Positions 43,594-52,752 of a stretch of 64,000 nucleotides of DNA are shown in pieces. Origin of the DNA: Bacteroidota bacterium (GTDB lineage: Bacteria > Bacteroidota > Rhodothermia > Balneolales > HLUCCA01); contig JAFIEZ010000007.1 in assembly GCA_020832235.1 (NCBI GenBank), positions 310,001-374,000 of the forward strand, written 5' to 3'. The notes under the pieces are model-generated. The model was not told where the DNA came from, did not search any database, and saw only the letters and a program-made list of their open reading frames with translations. Within the stretch, counting starts at the first letter, position 1, and the number at the start of each line of letters is the position of its first letter. A program made the position numbers and the translations under genes.

Positions 43594-46059
43594 ATGAAAT
43601 TAAACCGTCCGTTCGTTTTCATTCTTCCGCTACTGGGGCTCATTATTTTATTTGTGTACTCCTGCGATACCACGTCAGCATCCAAGTTCGAACCTGTTAC
43701 CTTTTCGGGTTTAGTCACCGATGTTAATGATAATCCGCTGCCTAATACCATCGTGCGCATTACCAATCCGCGTCCGGAGCGCATTACGATAACCGATCAG
43801 CAGGGAATCTATGGCTTTACAGTAGATGTAGATTCAACTATTACGTTTACTGTTGAAGCTCAGAAAGAGGGTTTTCAACCGGCCTCTCAGCAATTTTTGG
43901 CAATACCCGAGCGAGACGTTACTTTGCCGGTCTTTAAATTAAGCCGAGTTGGCGGAGACGAGGGAGACGAGGGAGACGATGGTGACGGAGGTACTGTTGA
44001 GCCTACGCCTCCCGATGACGATTCCAATACAGGTTCAGCCTTTATTACCTTGCAGAGCCTGCAAACAAATACCATTCAGGTCCGGGAAACCGGTGGTGTT
44101 GAGCAAACAAAGTTTGAATTCATCGTTACCGATTCTCTTGGTAATCCGGTGAGTAATAATCGGTCTGTCTTTGTTCATTTTGAGATATTATCTGGTCCTG
44201 ATGGCGGAGAGGGCGTTTTCCCGGATTCTATTCGCACAGAGAATGGCATAGCTCGCGGTACATTGAGTAGTGGTACCGTATCGGGTGTTGTGCAGGTTAG
44301 GGCGTCTTTCATGCGAGATGGTGTTATGGCGCGGTCAAATCCTGTGAGTATTACTATTGCAGGAGGCCTGCCCGACGATAATCATTTTGAGGTGTACGCC
44401 GATCCGATGAACGTTCCGGCTGCGAATCGTGCCTCGGTACCGGTTTCGGTGCTGCTGGGCGACCGCTACGGCAATACGGTACCGGCCGGCACGGCAGTAT
44501 TTTTCTCCACCGACCGCGGGAATATAGACGGATCGGTGACGACCAATGCCGAGGGTATTGCCACCGGAGTATTGCGAACGAATACGACCGCTCGTGCGCT
44601 TGCCACCGTGCGTGTGGAAACGGCCAACGACCAGGGCGACAAGCTCACCCGCACGGTACAAGTGCGCTACTCGGGCACCCCGCAGCTCACGGTGAGTCCG
44701 TCGGGCGTCGATCTGGCCACCCTGAGCACCCAGACCTTCCAGGTGAGCCTGAGCGATGAGGATGGTAATCCGCTGGCAGCCGGCACGAACCTGCAGGTAA
44801 GCGTTGATAACCCGGGACTGCAGCTCACCGGCACGGTACAGGCCACAGTACCCGATGCGGTAGAACCGGGAGCGAAGATTACCGATTTTGAGGTCAGCCT
44901 TCGCAAGCCCGATGGCCTGGAGATTACCGAGATGGTCACGCTGAGTTTCAGCGCGGAGGGTCCCAACGGCTCGGCATTGGTAGAATTCTACCTGGATCCG
45001 CCTCCGCCGCCGAGTGATCCGGTACTTCCGTCCACCGAGCCGGCCAGTATGTTCCTGCTGGAAGCCAGCCTCAAGGAAATCGGTGTTCAGGGCACCGGTC
45101 AGCGCGAAGATACCCAGCTGACCTTTCAGATTGTTGATGTGAACGGCAACCCGCTGGGCAGCCACAATGCCGTTGATGTGAGCTTCCGATTCGGAGCACG
45201 TCCTGACGGTGGCGAGAGTATTACGGCCGGTCCGGTGAGCAGCAATGCCGACGGACAGGTTACGGCCACGCTGGTGAGCGGCACACGCTCGGGAGTGGTA
45301 CAGGTGGTCGCCGAGACCCAGACCAGCACCGGTACCGTGATCCGATCTCAGCCGGCCCAGGTTGTCATTCATGCCGGCCTGCCTAGTCAACAGCACTTTA
45401 GCTTACTCACAGAGTCAAGAAACGCACCCTTCGGAACTGGAGCTACAACCAACTGGACCGTTATGGTCGGGGACCGATATGGAAACGTCGTACCCGACGG
45501 AACCGCCATCTATTTCACCACTACGGGTGGGTTCATACAAGGCTCTGCATTTACCGTTAACGGAAGAGCCACTGCACAACTACAGGTTGGTAGTCCATTC
45601 CCAACCGACGGTCGAGCGACCATTACGGCCACAACGGCTGATGATGATGGCACAATGATTAGTACCTCCGGACAGATGATATTCTCGGGATCACCGATTA
45701 TAACAGTCGACCCCACAACATTCAGTATTCCAAATGCTGAAGATCAGCGCTTTACCTACACCGTAATGGATAGTGAAGGTAATCCAATGGTTGAAGGAAC
45801 AACCATCAGCGTAACCGTAGAAGGCGATGAGATATCGGTACTCGGGGATGTGAATATAACGCTGGGTCGCCTGAATGCAGGGTTCTCCAATATATCACAG
45901 CTTACTGATTTTAGTTTCATTATTGATGATGCGGAGCCTGATGTAACAAACGATACGCCTGTGCAGATCACCATTGAAGTAAGCGGACCAAATGGTGATG
46001 CCCGATTTACATTAAATGGGCGTAAAGCAAAAATACCGGCAGGCGGAGACAACGACTAG
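43594..46059 (+). CDS. Ig-like repeat surface lipoprotein with N-terminal carboxypeptidase-regulatory-like domain
   Basis: 821 residues. A lipobox VYSC puts the lipid at C24. A carboxypeptidase-regulatory-like beta domain (about 33-115, SGLVTDVNDNPLPNTIVRIT), an acidic Gly/Asp/Glu linker (about 120-150) and two tandem modules of bacterial Ig-like (Big_1/invasin-type) domains follow. Each module contains a DSLGNPV/DVNGNPL strand, a SGVVQVRA/SGVVQVVA strand and GDRYGNTVPAGTAVFFST/GDRYGNVVPDGTAIYFTT. It is probably a stalk or adhesin on the outer surface. Residues about 258-594 are markedly GC-richer than the rest. The whole gene lies between direct repeats of the pckG 3' end. No catalytic domain is seen. 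Confidence 0.85.
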   Translation: MKLNRPFVFILPLLGLIILFVYSCDTTSASKFEPVTFSGLVTDVNDNPLPNTIVRITNPRPERITITDQQGIYGFTVDVDSTITFTVEAQKEGFQPASQQFLAIPERDVTLPVFKLSRVGGDEGDEGDDGDGGTVEPTPPDDDSNTGSAFITLQSLQTNTIQVRETGGVEQTKFEFIVTDSLGNPVSNNRSVFVHFEILSGPDGGEGVFPDSIRTENGIARGTLSSGTVSGVVQVRASFMRDGVMARSNPVSITIAGGLPDDNHFEVYADPMNVPAANRASVPVSVLLGDRYGNTVPAGTAVFFSTDRGNIDGSVTTNAEGIATGVLRTNTTARALATVRVETANDQGDKLTRTVQVRYSGTPQLTVSPSGVDLATLSTQTFQVSLSDEDGNPLAAGTNLQVSVDNPGLQLTGTVQATVPDAVEPGAKITDFEVSLRKPDGLEITEMVTLSFSAEGPNGSALVEFYLDPPPPPSDPVLPSTEPASMFLLEASLKEIGVQGTGQREDTQLTFQIVDVNGNPLGSHNAVDVSFRFGARPDGGESITAGPVSSNADGQVTATLVSGTRSGVVQVVAETQTSTGTVIRSQPAQVVIHAGLPSQQHFSLLTESRNAPFGTGATTNWTVMVGDRYGNVVPDGTAIYFTTTGGFIQGSAFTVNGRATAQLQVGSPFPTDGRATITATTADDDGTMISTSGQMIFSGSPIITVDPTTFSIPNAEDQRFTYTVMDSEGNPMVEGTTISVTVEGDEISVLGDVNITLGRLNAGFSNISQLTDFSFIIDDAEPDVTNDTPVQITIEVSGPNGDARFTLNGRKAKIPAGGDND

Positions 46060-46077
46060 AAGTATTTGCAATAACTG

Positions 46078-46149
46078 TACTCAATTAACATCGCTAACTA
46101 ATACGCGGTAGCCCTTGAAGGCTTCCGCGTATTGTCGATGTCTTGAGTA
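46078..46149. repeat. Long composite inverted repeat after the Ig-lipoprotein gene
   Basis: Nested arms: TACTCAA (46078-46084)/TTGAGTA (46143-46149), CATCG (46089-46093)/CGATG (46136-46140), AATACGCGG (46100-46108)/CCGCGTATT (46125-46133), AGCC (46110-46113)/GGCT (46120-46123). Together they give about 25 base pairs. It may end transcription of the Ig gene, although no T run follows. Confidence 0.6.
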
Positions 46150-46170
46150 TTATTTCTTAGTATAGCTGCT

Positions 46171-46405
46171 ATAAAAAAACAAACCCCGACACCTTCCGGC
46201 GCCGGGGCTTTTCATTAGTCACATTTAACTAAGATGTTTGTGACCTGCTGCATAAGCGCAGCCTGTTCAGGAATCATACAACACGTTCGGGGGCGAGCTC
46301 CCAATGTTCGGGGGAGCGCCATAAACCTGATAGCAACAGCTCACGCATGTAGGTAAATTCTTTCGGCAACTTGTCATACAACTTGCTGAAAAGCTCTTCG
46401 TGCGA
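46171..46405. repeat. Direct repeat, copy 2 (pckG 3' end plus terminator)
   Basis: The counterpart of 43144-43377. Differences include A for G in the terminator stem (46183) and T for G in the second hairpin, so copy 1 has the better-paired stems. Confidence 0.92.
46181..46213. terminator. pckG terminator (repeat copy 2)
   Basis: CCCCG (46184-46188) pairs with CGGGG (46203-46207), flanked by a T run for the minus strand. One base pair is weaker than in copy 1. It lies 60 bases past the pckG stop. Confidence 0.8.
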
Positions 46406-48115
46406 CAGAAGCTCTTGCTTCCAGGCCTCACGATCTACCGACATCAGGTGCTGGAAATCATCCCGGCTGAATCCCTCCAGTCCGGTCCAGTCGATGTCTT
46501 CATAACGTGGCATCCAGCCCAATGGGCTTTCTACAGCAAAAGAGCGACCGCGAACCCGGCCAACAATCCATTGCAGTACGCGCATATTCTGCTTGTAACC
46601 CGGCCACAGAAACTTTCCGTTTTCGTCTTTTCGGAACCAGTTTACCGAGAAGATCCGTGGTGAGTTAGGTAAGGTACGGCCCATCTGCAGCCAGTGGTTG
46701 AAATAATCGCCCATGTGATACCCGGCAAACGGCAACATCGCAAACGGATCCCGTCGTACCGTACCCACATTTCCAAAGGCAGCAGCCGTAGTTTCAGAAC
46801 CCATGGTGGCCGCAGCATATACACCAAAGTTCCAGTTAAAGGTCTGATACACCAGCGGAGTAACTCCCGCGCGCCGTCCACCAAAAATGAGCGCGCTAAT
46901 CGGGACTCCGGCCGGATCTTCCCACTTCTCGTCAATAGAAGGACAATTCGATGCAGGCGCTGTAAACCTTCCGTTCGGATGGGCCACGGGCTTGCCGGAA
47001 GACGGATCGTGAACCTGACCCTGCCAGTTAATCGTGCCCTCCGGACAATCATAGCCGATGTCTTCCCACCAAACATCTTTGTCGGGCGTTAAGCCAACAT
47101 TCGTGAAAATCGTACCGCTCTGCACGGTATCCATGGCAATCGGATTCGTATTTCGATTCGTACCCGGAGCCACACCAAAGTATCCGGCCTCAGGATTAAT
47201 CGCGCGAAGCTGACCGTTATCGTCTTTTTTAATCCATGCAATGTCATCACCAACAGTGGTAACCTTCCATCCATCAATGCCTTTCGGAGGAACAATCATC
47301 GCAAAGTTGGTCTTGCCGCACGCGCTCGGAAACGCTGCTGCAACGTACGTTTTCTCTTTGTGAGGACTTTCAACGCCCAAAATCAACATGTGTTCAGCCA
47401 ACCATCCTTCGTCTCTGGCCATGGAGGAGGCGATACGCAACGCAAAGCATTTCTTGCCAAGCAGAGCGTTACCTCCGTAACCGGATCCGTACGATATAAT
47501 AGAACGCTCTTCGGGGAAGTGACAGATGTACTTGGTGGTCGGATTACACGGCCATGATACATCCTTGTCTCCCGGTTTGAGCGGGGCGCCCACACTGTGC
47601 AGCGCTTTAACAAAATCTCCATTTCCAAGCACATCCAGAACCTGCTGGCCCATGCGGGTCATAATGCGCATGTTCACAACCACGTAGGGGGAATCGGTTA
47701 TCTCAACTCCAATCTGCGAAATAGGTGAGCCTAATGGCCCCATGCTGAACGGGATAACATACATCGTTCTGCCGGTCATGCAGCCATCAAACAGCTTACT
47801 TAGCGTCTTTTTCATCTCCCGCGGATCTTCCCAGTTATTGGTCGGACCGGCATCGCTTTTTCGAAGGCTGTTTATAAAGGTCTTGTCTTCAACACGGGCA
47901 ACATCAGATGGGTCAGAAAATGCGAGGTAGCTGTTGGGACGTTTCTCAGGGTTTAACCGGATAAATGTTCCAGCATCTACCATTTCCTGGCAAAGTTGGT
48001 CGTATTCTTCCTGCGATCCATTACACCACACAACGTTATCGGGCTTCGTAAGCTCAGCAGTCTGGCTTACCCACTCGATCAATCGTTTGTTTTTGGTTGG
48101 TGCTGGTGTACTCAT
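46274..48115 (-). CDS. pckG: Phosphoenolpyruvate carboxykinase (GTP)
   Basis: 613 residues, normal for the GTP class. It converts oxaloacetate and GTP to PEP, GDP and CO2, opening gluconeogenesis. The kinase-1a loop is [13 protein letters not shown], containing the mobile cysteine typical of GTP enzymes; [11 protein letters not shown] lies near the N-terminus, and [14 protein letters not shown] and [17 protein letters not shown] further on. The ATG at 48115 has a strong Shine-Dalgarno (AAAGGAG), rare in this window and suggesting high expression. Its 3' 132 bases are duplicated at 43246-43377. Confidence 0.97.
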   Translation of the reverse strand: MSTPAPTKNKRLIEWVSQTAELTKPDNVVWCNGSQEEYDQLCQEMVDAGTFIRLNPEKRPNSYLAFSDPSDVARVEDKTFINSLRKSDAGPTNNWEDPREMKKTLSKLFDGCMTGRTMYVIPFSMGPLGSPISQIGVEITDSPYVVVNMRIMTRMGQQVLDVLGNGDFVKALHSVGAPLKPGDKDVSWPCNPTTKYICHFPEERSIISYGSGYGGNALLGKKCFALRIASSMARDEGWLAEHMLILGVESPHKEKTYVAAAFPSACGKTNFAMIVPPKGIDGWKVTTVGDDIAWIKKDDNGQLRAINPEAGYFGVAPGTNRNTNPIAMDTVQSGTIFTNVGLTPDKDVWWEDIGYDCPEGTINWQGQVHDPSSGKPVAHPNGRFTAPASNCPSIDEKWEDPAGVPISALIFGGRRAGVTPLVYQTFNWNFGVYAAATMGSETTAAAFGNVGTVRRDPFAMLPFAGYHMGDYFNHWLQMGRTLPNSPRIFSVNWFRKDENGKFLWPGYKQNMRVLQWIVGRVRGRSFAVESPLGWMPRYEDIDWTGLEGFSRDDFQHLMSVDREAWKQELLSHEELFSKLYDKLPKEFTYMRELLLSGLWRSPEHWELAPERVV

Positions 48116-48180
48116 AAAAAATCTCCTTTGTCAGATTCTTTAAGCTCCCTCAGTCTGCTGGCAGCCTGCGAAGCTGTGAT

Positions 48181-48215
48181 TAAATATATTGGGTTAACGG
48201 CTTGGTTTCATCAAA
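48181..48215 (-). promoter_or_regulatory. Candidate promoter of pckG
   Basis: On the minus strand TTTG (48212-48215) and TATATTTA (48181-48188, one base off TAnnTTTG) are 23 bases apart, giving a leader of about 60 bases. The rest of the 412-base divergent gap 48116-48527 shows no gene. Confidence 0.35.
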
Positions 48216-48420
48216 ACCACTCAGCAATTCCTGCATTAAGAAGCTCGATTGTAAGCGCTTTTTCAAGCCAAATTTGATAGTTCGCAATATACGTGAAAAA
48301 TTGCACAATAAATGTTCACGCAAAAAGCGTCATTTGCGGCCATTCAGGTGAGACCGATGAAGGTCAAATGGATCTATACTATGCATATGACTCGATTTTG
48401 CCGTTATTTATTTTTTTGAT

Positions 48421-48486
48421 TTGTCCGTATTTTTATAGGCTAGAGTATAATTTTTTAACAACCTCCGCGTAAGGTCGGGGAGGTTG
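48421..48486 (+). promoter_or_regulatory. Candidate promoter and leader hairpin before aguB
   Basis: TTGTCC (48421-48426) and TATAAT (48446-48451) are 19 bases apart. Just after, CAACCTCC (48459-48466) and GGAGGTTG (48479-48486) form a perfect 8-bp hairpin with a 12-base loop, 41 bases before the ATG. No T run follows, so it is more likely a leader structure or operator than a terminator. Confidence 0.3.
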
Positions 48487-48527
48487 CTCCGTACTGAAGT
48501 CCCACCTTTTAATATCACCTTTTCGGA

Positions 48528-49391
48528 ATGGCAAAAAACGTACACCTTGCACTGATTCAGATGAGTTGTTCGCCCAACCCTCAGGAAAACCAGCAGAAAG
48601 CCGAAGAGCGTATCCGCCAGGCAGCTTCCACCGGTGCGCAGATAATCTGTTTGCAGGAGCTCTATCGTAGCGAGTATTTTTGCCAGCATTTTGATGAGCA
48701 GTATTTTGATCTGGCGGAGGACATGTCCGGCGAAACTACCCAACGGCTTTCGGACCTTGCCGCTGAACTGGGCGTCGTTATTATTGCATCCCTTTTCGAA
48801 AAACGTACCGAGGGAATTTATCACAATACCGCGGTGGTGTTGGATGCCGACGGGAAAAATCTGGGAATATATCGCAAGGCACACATCCCCGACGACCCTA
48901 TGTTCTACGAGAAGTACTATTTCACACCCGGCGACACCGGTTATAAGGTGTTCGATACCCGTTTTGGTCGTATCGGTGTGTTGATATGCTGGGACCAGTG
49001 GTACCCAGAGGCCGCGCGTCTAACCGCACTGCAGGGGGCGAAGATTCTGTTTTATCCCACTGCCATCGGGACCTTGCCCAATGAAGGCGCTGAAGAGCGT
49101 GAGGAATTCATGCAGGCCTGGCAGACCATTCAGCGCTCGCATGCCGTGGCCAACGGCTGCTACGTTGCCAGTGTAAATCGCGTGGGAACCGAGGGCGAAC
49201 TCACCTTCTGGGGCGACTCCTTTATTTGTGGTCCGTTCGGAAAGGTACTTGCCAAAGCCGGCGACGGGGAAGAAATTCTGTCGGCTGATGTAGACCTCGA
49301 AGCGGTTGAAAAACAACGCAGAACCTGGCCGTATTTCCGTGATCGCCGAATCGACACCTACGGCGATCTCACCAAACGCTATATCGATTAA
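48528..49391 (+). CDS. aguB: N-carbamoylputrescine amidase
   Basis: 287 residues of the carbon-nitrogen hydrolase family, with the triad E44 (CLQELYRSEYF), K117 (YRKAHIP) and C154 (VLICWDQWYPEAARL). It hydrolyses N-carbamoylputrescine to putrescine, CO2 and ammonia. Family patterns HIPDDPMFYEKYYFTPGDTG and the neighbouring agmatine deiminase make this assignment firm. aguA begins 7 bases after its stop. Confidence 0.95.
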   Translation: MAKNVHLALIQMSCSPNPQENQQKAEERIRQAASTGAQIICLQELYRSEYFCQHFDEQYFDLAEDMSGETTQRLSDLAAELGVVIIASLFEKRTEGIYHNTAVVLDADGKNLGIYRKAHIPDDPMFYEKYYFTPGDTGYKVFDTRFGRIGVLICWDQWYPEAARLTALQGAKILFYPTAIGTLPNEGAEEREEFMQAWQTIQRSHAVANGCYVASVNRVGTEGELTFWGDSFICGPFGKVLAKAGDGEEILSADVDLEAVEKQRRTWPYFRDRRIDTYGDLTKRYID

Positions 49392-49398
49392 ACGTACT

Positions 49399-50463
49399 AT
49401 GACTCCAGCAGAACTAGGCTACCGCATGCCGGCAGAGTGGGATCCTCATTCCGGCACGCTGCTAAGCTGGCCGCAAAATCCCGACACCTGGCCCGGGGAA
49501 CGCCTCCAGCGCGTTGAAAACGTATACCTCCAGATAATCGCGGAACTCCACCGCTGTGAACCCATTCACCTGTTGGTAACTAACGAAGAGCTCCGGGAGC
49601 ATGTGCGCAAGCGTTTCAGTGAGAACGGGTTGCCGGAGGATGCCGTGGTGTTTCATGTGGTGCCCTGTAACGATGTGTGGGCCCGTGATTTTGGTCCGAT
49701 TCTGGTGCGAAACGAGTCCCTCAAGGGCACACCGTCAGAATTTGCCATCACCAACTGGGGACATAACGCCTGGGGTGGGAAATATCCTCCCTATCACAGC
49801 GACAATGCCGTTCCGGCTTATTTGTCGGGATATGCCCGAATCAAGCGTTTCGATCCGGATATGATTCTGGAGGGAGGTTCCATCGAAACAAACGGCAACG
49901 GCATAATGCTGGTGACCGAGTCGGTGCTGCTCAATGAGAACCGAAATCCACACCTCTCCAAAGCTGAAATCGAGCAGTATCTCAAGGATTATCTGGGTCA
50001 GGAAAAGATTATTTGGTTAAAAGACGGTCTTGCCGGCGACGATACCGACGGACACATCGACGATCTGAGTCGTTTTCTGGATGAGCGTACCATTATGACG
50101 ATGATTACCGACGATCCGGACGATGTGAACTATGAGGCGTTGCAACATAACCTGGAAATTCTGAAAAAGGCTACCGACGCGCAGGGAAGGCCTTTCGAAA
50201 TCGTGACCTTGCCCATGCCAACCACTCGCATTGAAGGCACAACGGTTGATGGCAGCGAGTATGTGCCCGCCAGCTATGCCAATTTCTACATCGCTAATGG
50301 ACTTGTACTGGTGCCTGTATACGACCCCCGTTACGATCAGCAGGCGCTGGATCTCATTCAACGCTATTTCAAAGACCGCAGGGTAGTCGGCATCGATTGC
50401 CGCGATCTGGTATGGGGTCAGGGCTCCATCCACTGTATAACTCAGCAGTTGTACGGTATTTGA
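49399..50463 (+). CDS. aguA: Agmatine deiminase
   Basis: 354 residues from ATG 49399 (MTPAELGYRMPAEWDPH); the open frame extends upstream into aguB but the family starts here. Guanidine-modifying (peptidylarginine-deiminase-like) fold with WARDFGPI, EGGSIETNGNG, GDDTDGHIDDLSRF and the catalytic C346 in GQGSIHCITQQ. It converts agmatine to N-carbamoylputrescine, so the two genes make putrescine from agmatine. The agmatine source (arginine decarboxylase) is not in this window. Confidence 0.95.
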   Translation: MTPAELGYRMPAEWDPHSGTLLSWPQNPDTWPGERLQRVENVYLQIIAELHRCEPIHLLVTNEELREHVRKRFSENGLPEDAVVFHVVPCNDVWARDFGPILVRNESLKGTPSEFAITNWGHNAWGGKYPPYHSDNAVPAYLSGYARIKRFDPDMILEGGSIETNGNGIMLVTESVLLNENRNPHLSKAEIEQYLKDYLGQEKIIWLKDGLAGDDTDGHIDDLSRFLDERTIMTMITDDPDDVNYEALQHNLEILKKATDAQGRPFEIVTLPMPTTRIEGTTVDGSEYVPASYANFYIANGLVLVPVYDPRYDQQALDLIQRYFKDRRVVGIDCRDLVWGQGSIHCITQQLYGI

Positions 50464-50518
50464 ATAGTGCTTAAAATGAATCGAAATTTGCCGTGTTAAC
50501 ATCCTAAGTCAATATCTT

Positions 50519-51187
50519 ATGCAACGCATCATCCTGTCGGTCTTCTTCGTACTTGTGTTGGTATCCACTGCCGTATCGCAGGATTCATCGTACCGCGCAT
50601 CCGATAACACACTGTTCATTCTTCCTACAGGTCAGACTGTACCGAAGGGCACCCATCAGCTGAACAGTTTTCAGCTGTTTTTTATCGGGTATAATTACGG
50701 TGTCACCGATCGCTTGCAGCTTGGAGTATTTTCTTTTTTTCCACTGAATATGACCCTGTTTACCCAATCGTTTTCAGTATCCGCCAAGTATAAGTTTTAC
50801 AGCAACGACCGTTTTGACGTTGCCGCCATGGGAGCTGTCTTGCCTGCAAATGGGGTAACCCTGGCTATGACCTCCGGATCGTACTCCATTAATAAGACCA
50901 GACTGCATGCCGGACTCGGACTGGCGTTTGAGTTTAATGATCCAGCTAATAATTCACCGATTATTTCCATGCTGGGCATAAACCACGGACTGTCGGAGCG
51001 GGTTTCTCTTATGGGGGAATTTGCTTCGCTGGGGTCTAGTCTTATCGACGATGCAAGTGGCCTTTTTACGTTCGGTGCCCGCTTTCATTTCGAGAGTGGC
51101 AATATTGATTTTGGAGGGATGCGTCCTTCAGGCACTGGGGATGATTTCTTCGCTTTCCCGTTTCTACGCGGAACAATTGAGTTTTAG
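50519..51187 (+). CDS. Exported small outer-membrane beta-barrel-like protein
   Basis: 222 residues with a clean signal peptide (MQRIILSVFFVLVLVSTAVS, then Q). The mature part consists of alternating amphipathic strands with glycine/aromatic ends (GYNYGVTDRLQLGVFSFF, LHAGLGLAFEFND, LFTFGARFHFESGNID) and ends in a strand with a terminal phenylalanine (FLRGTIEF), as in outer-membrane barrels. Family not recognised. It is monocistronic, between aguA and gatB. Confidence 0.75.
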   Translation: MQRIILSVFFVLVLVSTAVSQDSSYRASDNTLFILPTGQTVPKGTHQLNSFQLFFIGYNYGVTDRLQLGVFSFFPLNMTLFTQSFSVSAKYKFYSNDRFDVAAMGAVLPANGVTLAMTSGSYSINKTRLHAGLGLAFEFNDPANNSPIISMLGINHGLSERVSLMGEFASLGSSLIDDASGLFTFGARFHFESGNIDFGGMRPSGTGDDFFAFPFLRGTIEF

Positions 51188-51269
51188 CGGATAACCGCAG
51201 TTATTTGCATGATAAATCCTGCAATCTTTGTTATTTTCATGCAAACCAACTTGAATAAAAAACAGTCTT

Positions 51270-52745
51270 TTGGAAGCTTCAGCTCTCTCAGATTTGTCGA
51301 CCGCCGAATTTGAAACCGTTATCGGTCTGGAAGTACACGCACAACTGCTCACGCAAAGCAAGGCGTTTGCACCTGTTTCTAACCGTTTTGGCAATGAACC
51401 CAATACCAATGTAACACCGCTGTGTCTGGGGCATCCGGGTACCTTGCCCGTGCTCAATGAAAACCTGGTGAATTATATTGTGAAAATGGGTCTGGCTACC
51501 AACTGCAGCATCGCCCCCAAATCAATTTTCGCCCGAAAGAACTATTTTTATCCGGATATGCCCAAGGGCTATCAGATATCTCAGTTCGACAAACCAATCT
51601 GCCACGACGGCTACATCGACATCGAACTGGAAGATGGTACCACCAAGCGTATCCGCATCAAACGCATTCACATGGAGGAGGATGCCGGGAAATCCATTCA
51701 CGATATGGATCCTTATAATACCCTGGTCGACCTCAATCGCGCCGGAACCCCCCTGATTGAAATTGTAACCGAACCCGATATATCCAGTCCGCAGGAAGCC
51801 TATGCGTATTTGGTGAAAATCAAACAGATTGTACAATATCTGGGGATTTGCGATGGTATTATGGAGGAGGGAAGTCTTCGCTGTGATGCCAACATATCCA
51901 TCCGTCCGGTGGGCGAAACCCAGCTTGGAATCCGCACGGAGCTCAAAAACATGAACTCCTTCCGGAACGTGGAACGAGCCCTCATCTATGAAATCGACCG
52001 ACAGCAGCGCGTCGTTCGTGGCGGCGGCAAGATTATTCAGCAAACGCTGCTATGGGATGCCAACAAGATGGAGACCCGCCAGATGCGCTCCAAGGAGGAA
52101 GCCCACGATTATCGCTACTTCCCGGAACCCGATATACCCCCGGTTATGGTTACCGAGCAGATGCTGCAGGACCTTCGTGCAGAACTACCCGAATTACCCG
52201 AGCCGCGTAAGCTTCGGTTCGTTTCTGAGATGGGACTCTCGCTCACCGACGCCGAAATTCTCACCGACAGCCGCGTTATGGCCGACTATTTCGAGGCTGT
52301 TTGCAAGGGAGTAAAAAGCGCCAAGGCTGCCGCCAATATGGTGTTGTCCGAAGTTCGCCGAGTGCTTAACGAACAGGGAACAGAAATAGATGCATTCCCC
52401 ATAGAACCCGGTCGACTGGCTGAACTCGTTCGGCTCAAAGAAGACGATGTTATCAGCTCTTCTGCCATGCAAACGGTGTTTAACACCATGCTAACCGACC
52501 AGCGTAACGCACAGACTATTGCCAAAGAACTGAACCTCATTCAGGTTTCAGATACATCCTTTCTGGAGCCGATGGTTGATAAAGTGCTGGCCGCGAATCC
52601 CGATAAAGTGCAGGCCTATCTTGGCGGCAAAACGGGACTTATGGGCTTCTTTGTTGGACAAATTATGCAGCAGTCGCAGGGTAAGGCTAATCCGAAACTG
52701 GTTAGCGAAATGATAACAAAAAAAATACATGAACAAGGTGCATAA
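51270..52745 (+). CDS. gatB: Aspartyl/glutamyl-tRNA amidotransferase subunit B
   Basis: 491 residues. Signatures are VIGLEVHAQLLTQSKAF, CLGHPGTLPVLNE, FARKNYFYPDMPKGYQISQ and RTELKNMNSFRNVERAL. GatB binds the misacylated tRNA and, with GatA and GatC (not in this window), amidates Glu-tRNA-Gln or Asp-tRNA-Asn. C-terminal YqeY-like tail domain from about 350. The start is TTG at 51270; there is no in-frame ATG before the conserved core, and the only nearby upstream ATG (51239) is in another frame. Confidence 0.95.
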   Translation: MEASALSDLSTAEFETVIGLEVHAQLLTQSKAFAPVSNRFGNEPNTNVTPLCLGHPGTLPVLNENLVNYIVKMGLATNCSIAPKSIFARKNYFYPDMPKGYQISQFDKPICHDGYIDIELEDGTTKRIRIKRIHMEEDAGKSIHDMDPYNTLVDLNRAGTPLIEIVTEPDISSPQEAYAYLVKIKQIVQYLGICDGIMEEGSLRCDANISIRPVGETQLGIRTELKNMNSFRNVERALIYEIDRQQRVVRGGGKIIQQTLLWDANKMETRQMRSKEEAHDYRYFPEPDIPPVMVTEQMLQDLRAELPELPEPRKLRFVSEMGLSLTDAEILTDSRVMADYFEAVCKGVKSAKAAANMVLSEVRRVLNEQGTEIDAFPIEPGRLAELVRLKEDDVISSSAMQTVFNTMLTDQRNAQTIAKELNLIQVSDTSFLEPMVDKVLAANPDKVQAYLGGKTGLMGFFVGQIMQQSQGKANPKLVSEMITKKIHEQGA

Positions 52746-52752
52746 ATATAGA

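Noticed and set aside
44335-45396. Long antisense open frame (353 codons) within the Ig-repeat gene
   Set aside because: It coincides with the GC-rich module, where stops are rare on all frames; the translation shows no known motif and the sense frame is clearly coding.
43144-46405. Insertion sequence or transposon as explanation for the flanking repeats
   Set aside because: No transposase, no terminal inverted repeats at the boundaries, and the repeats are pckG gene sequence rather than element ends.
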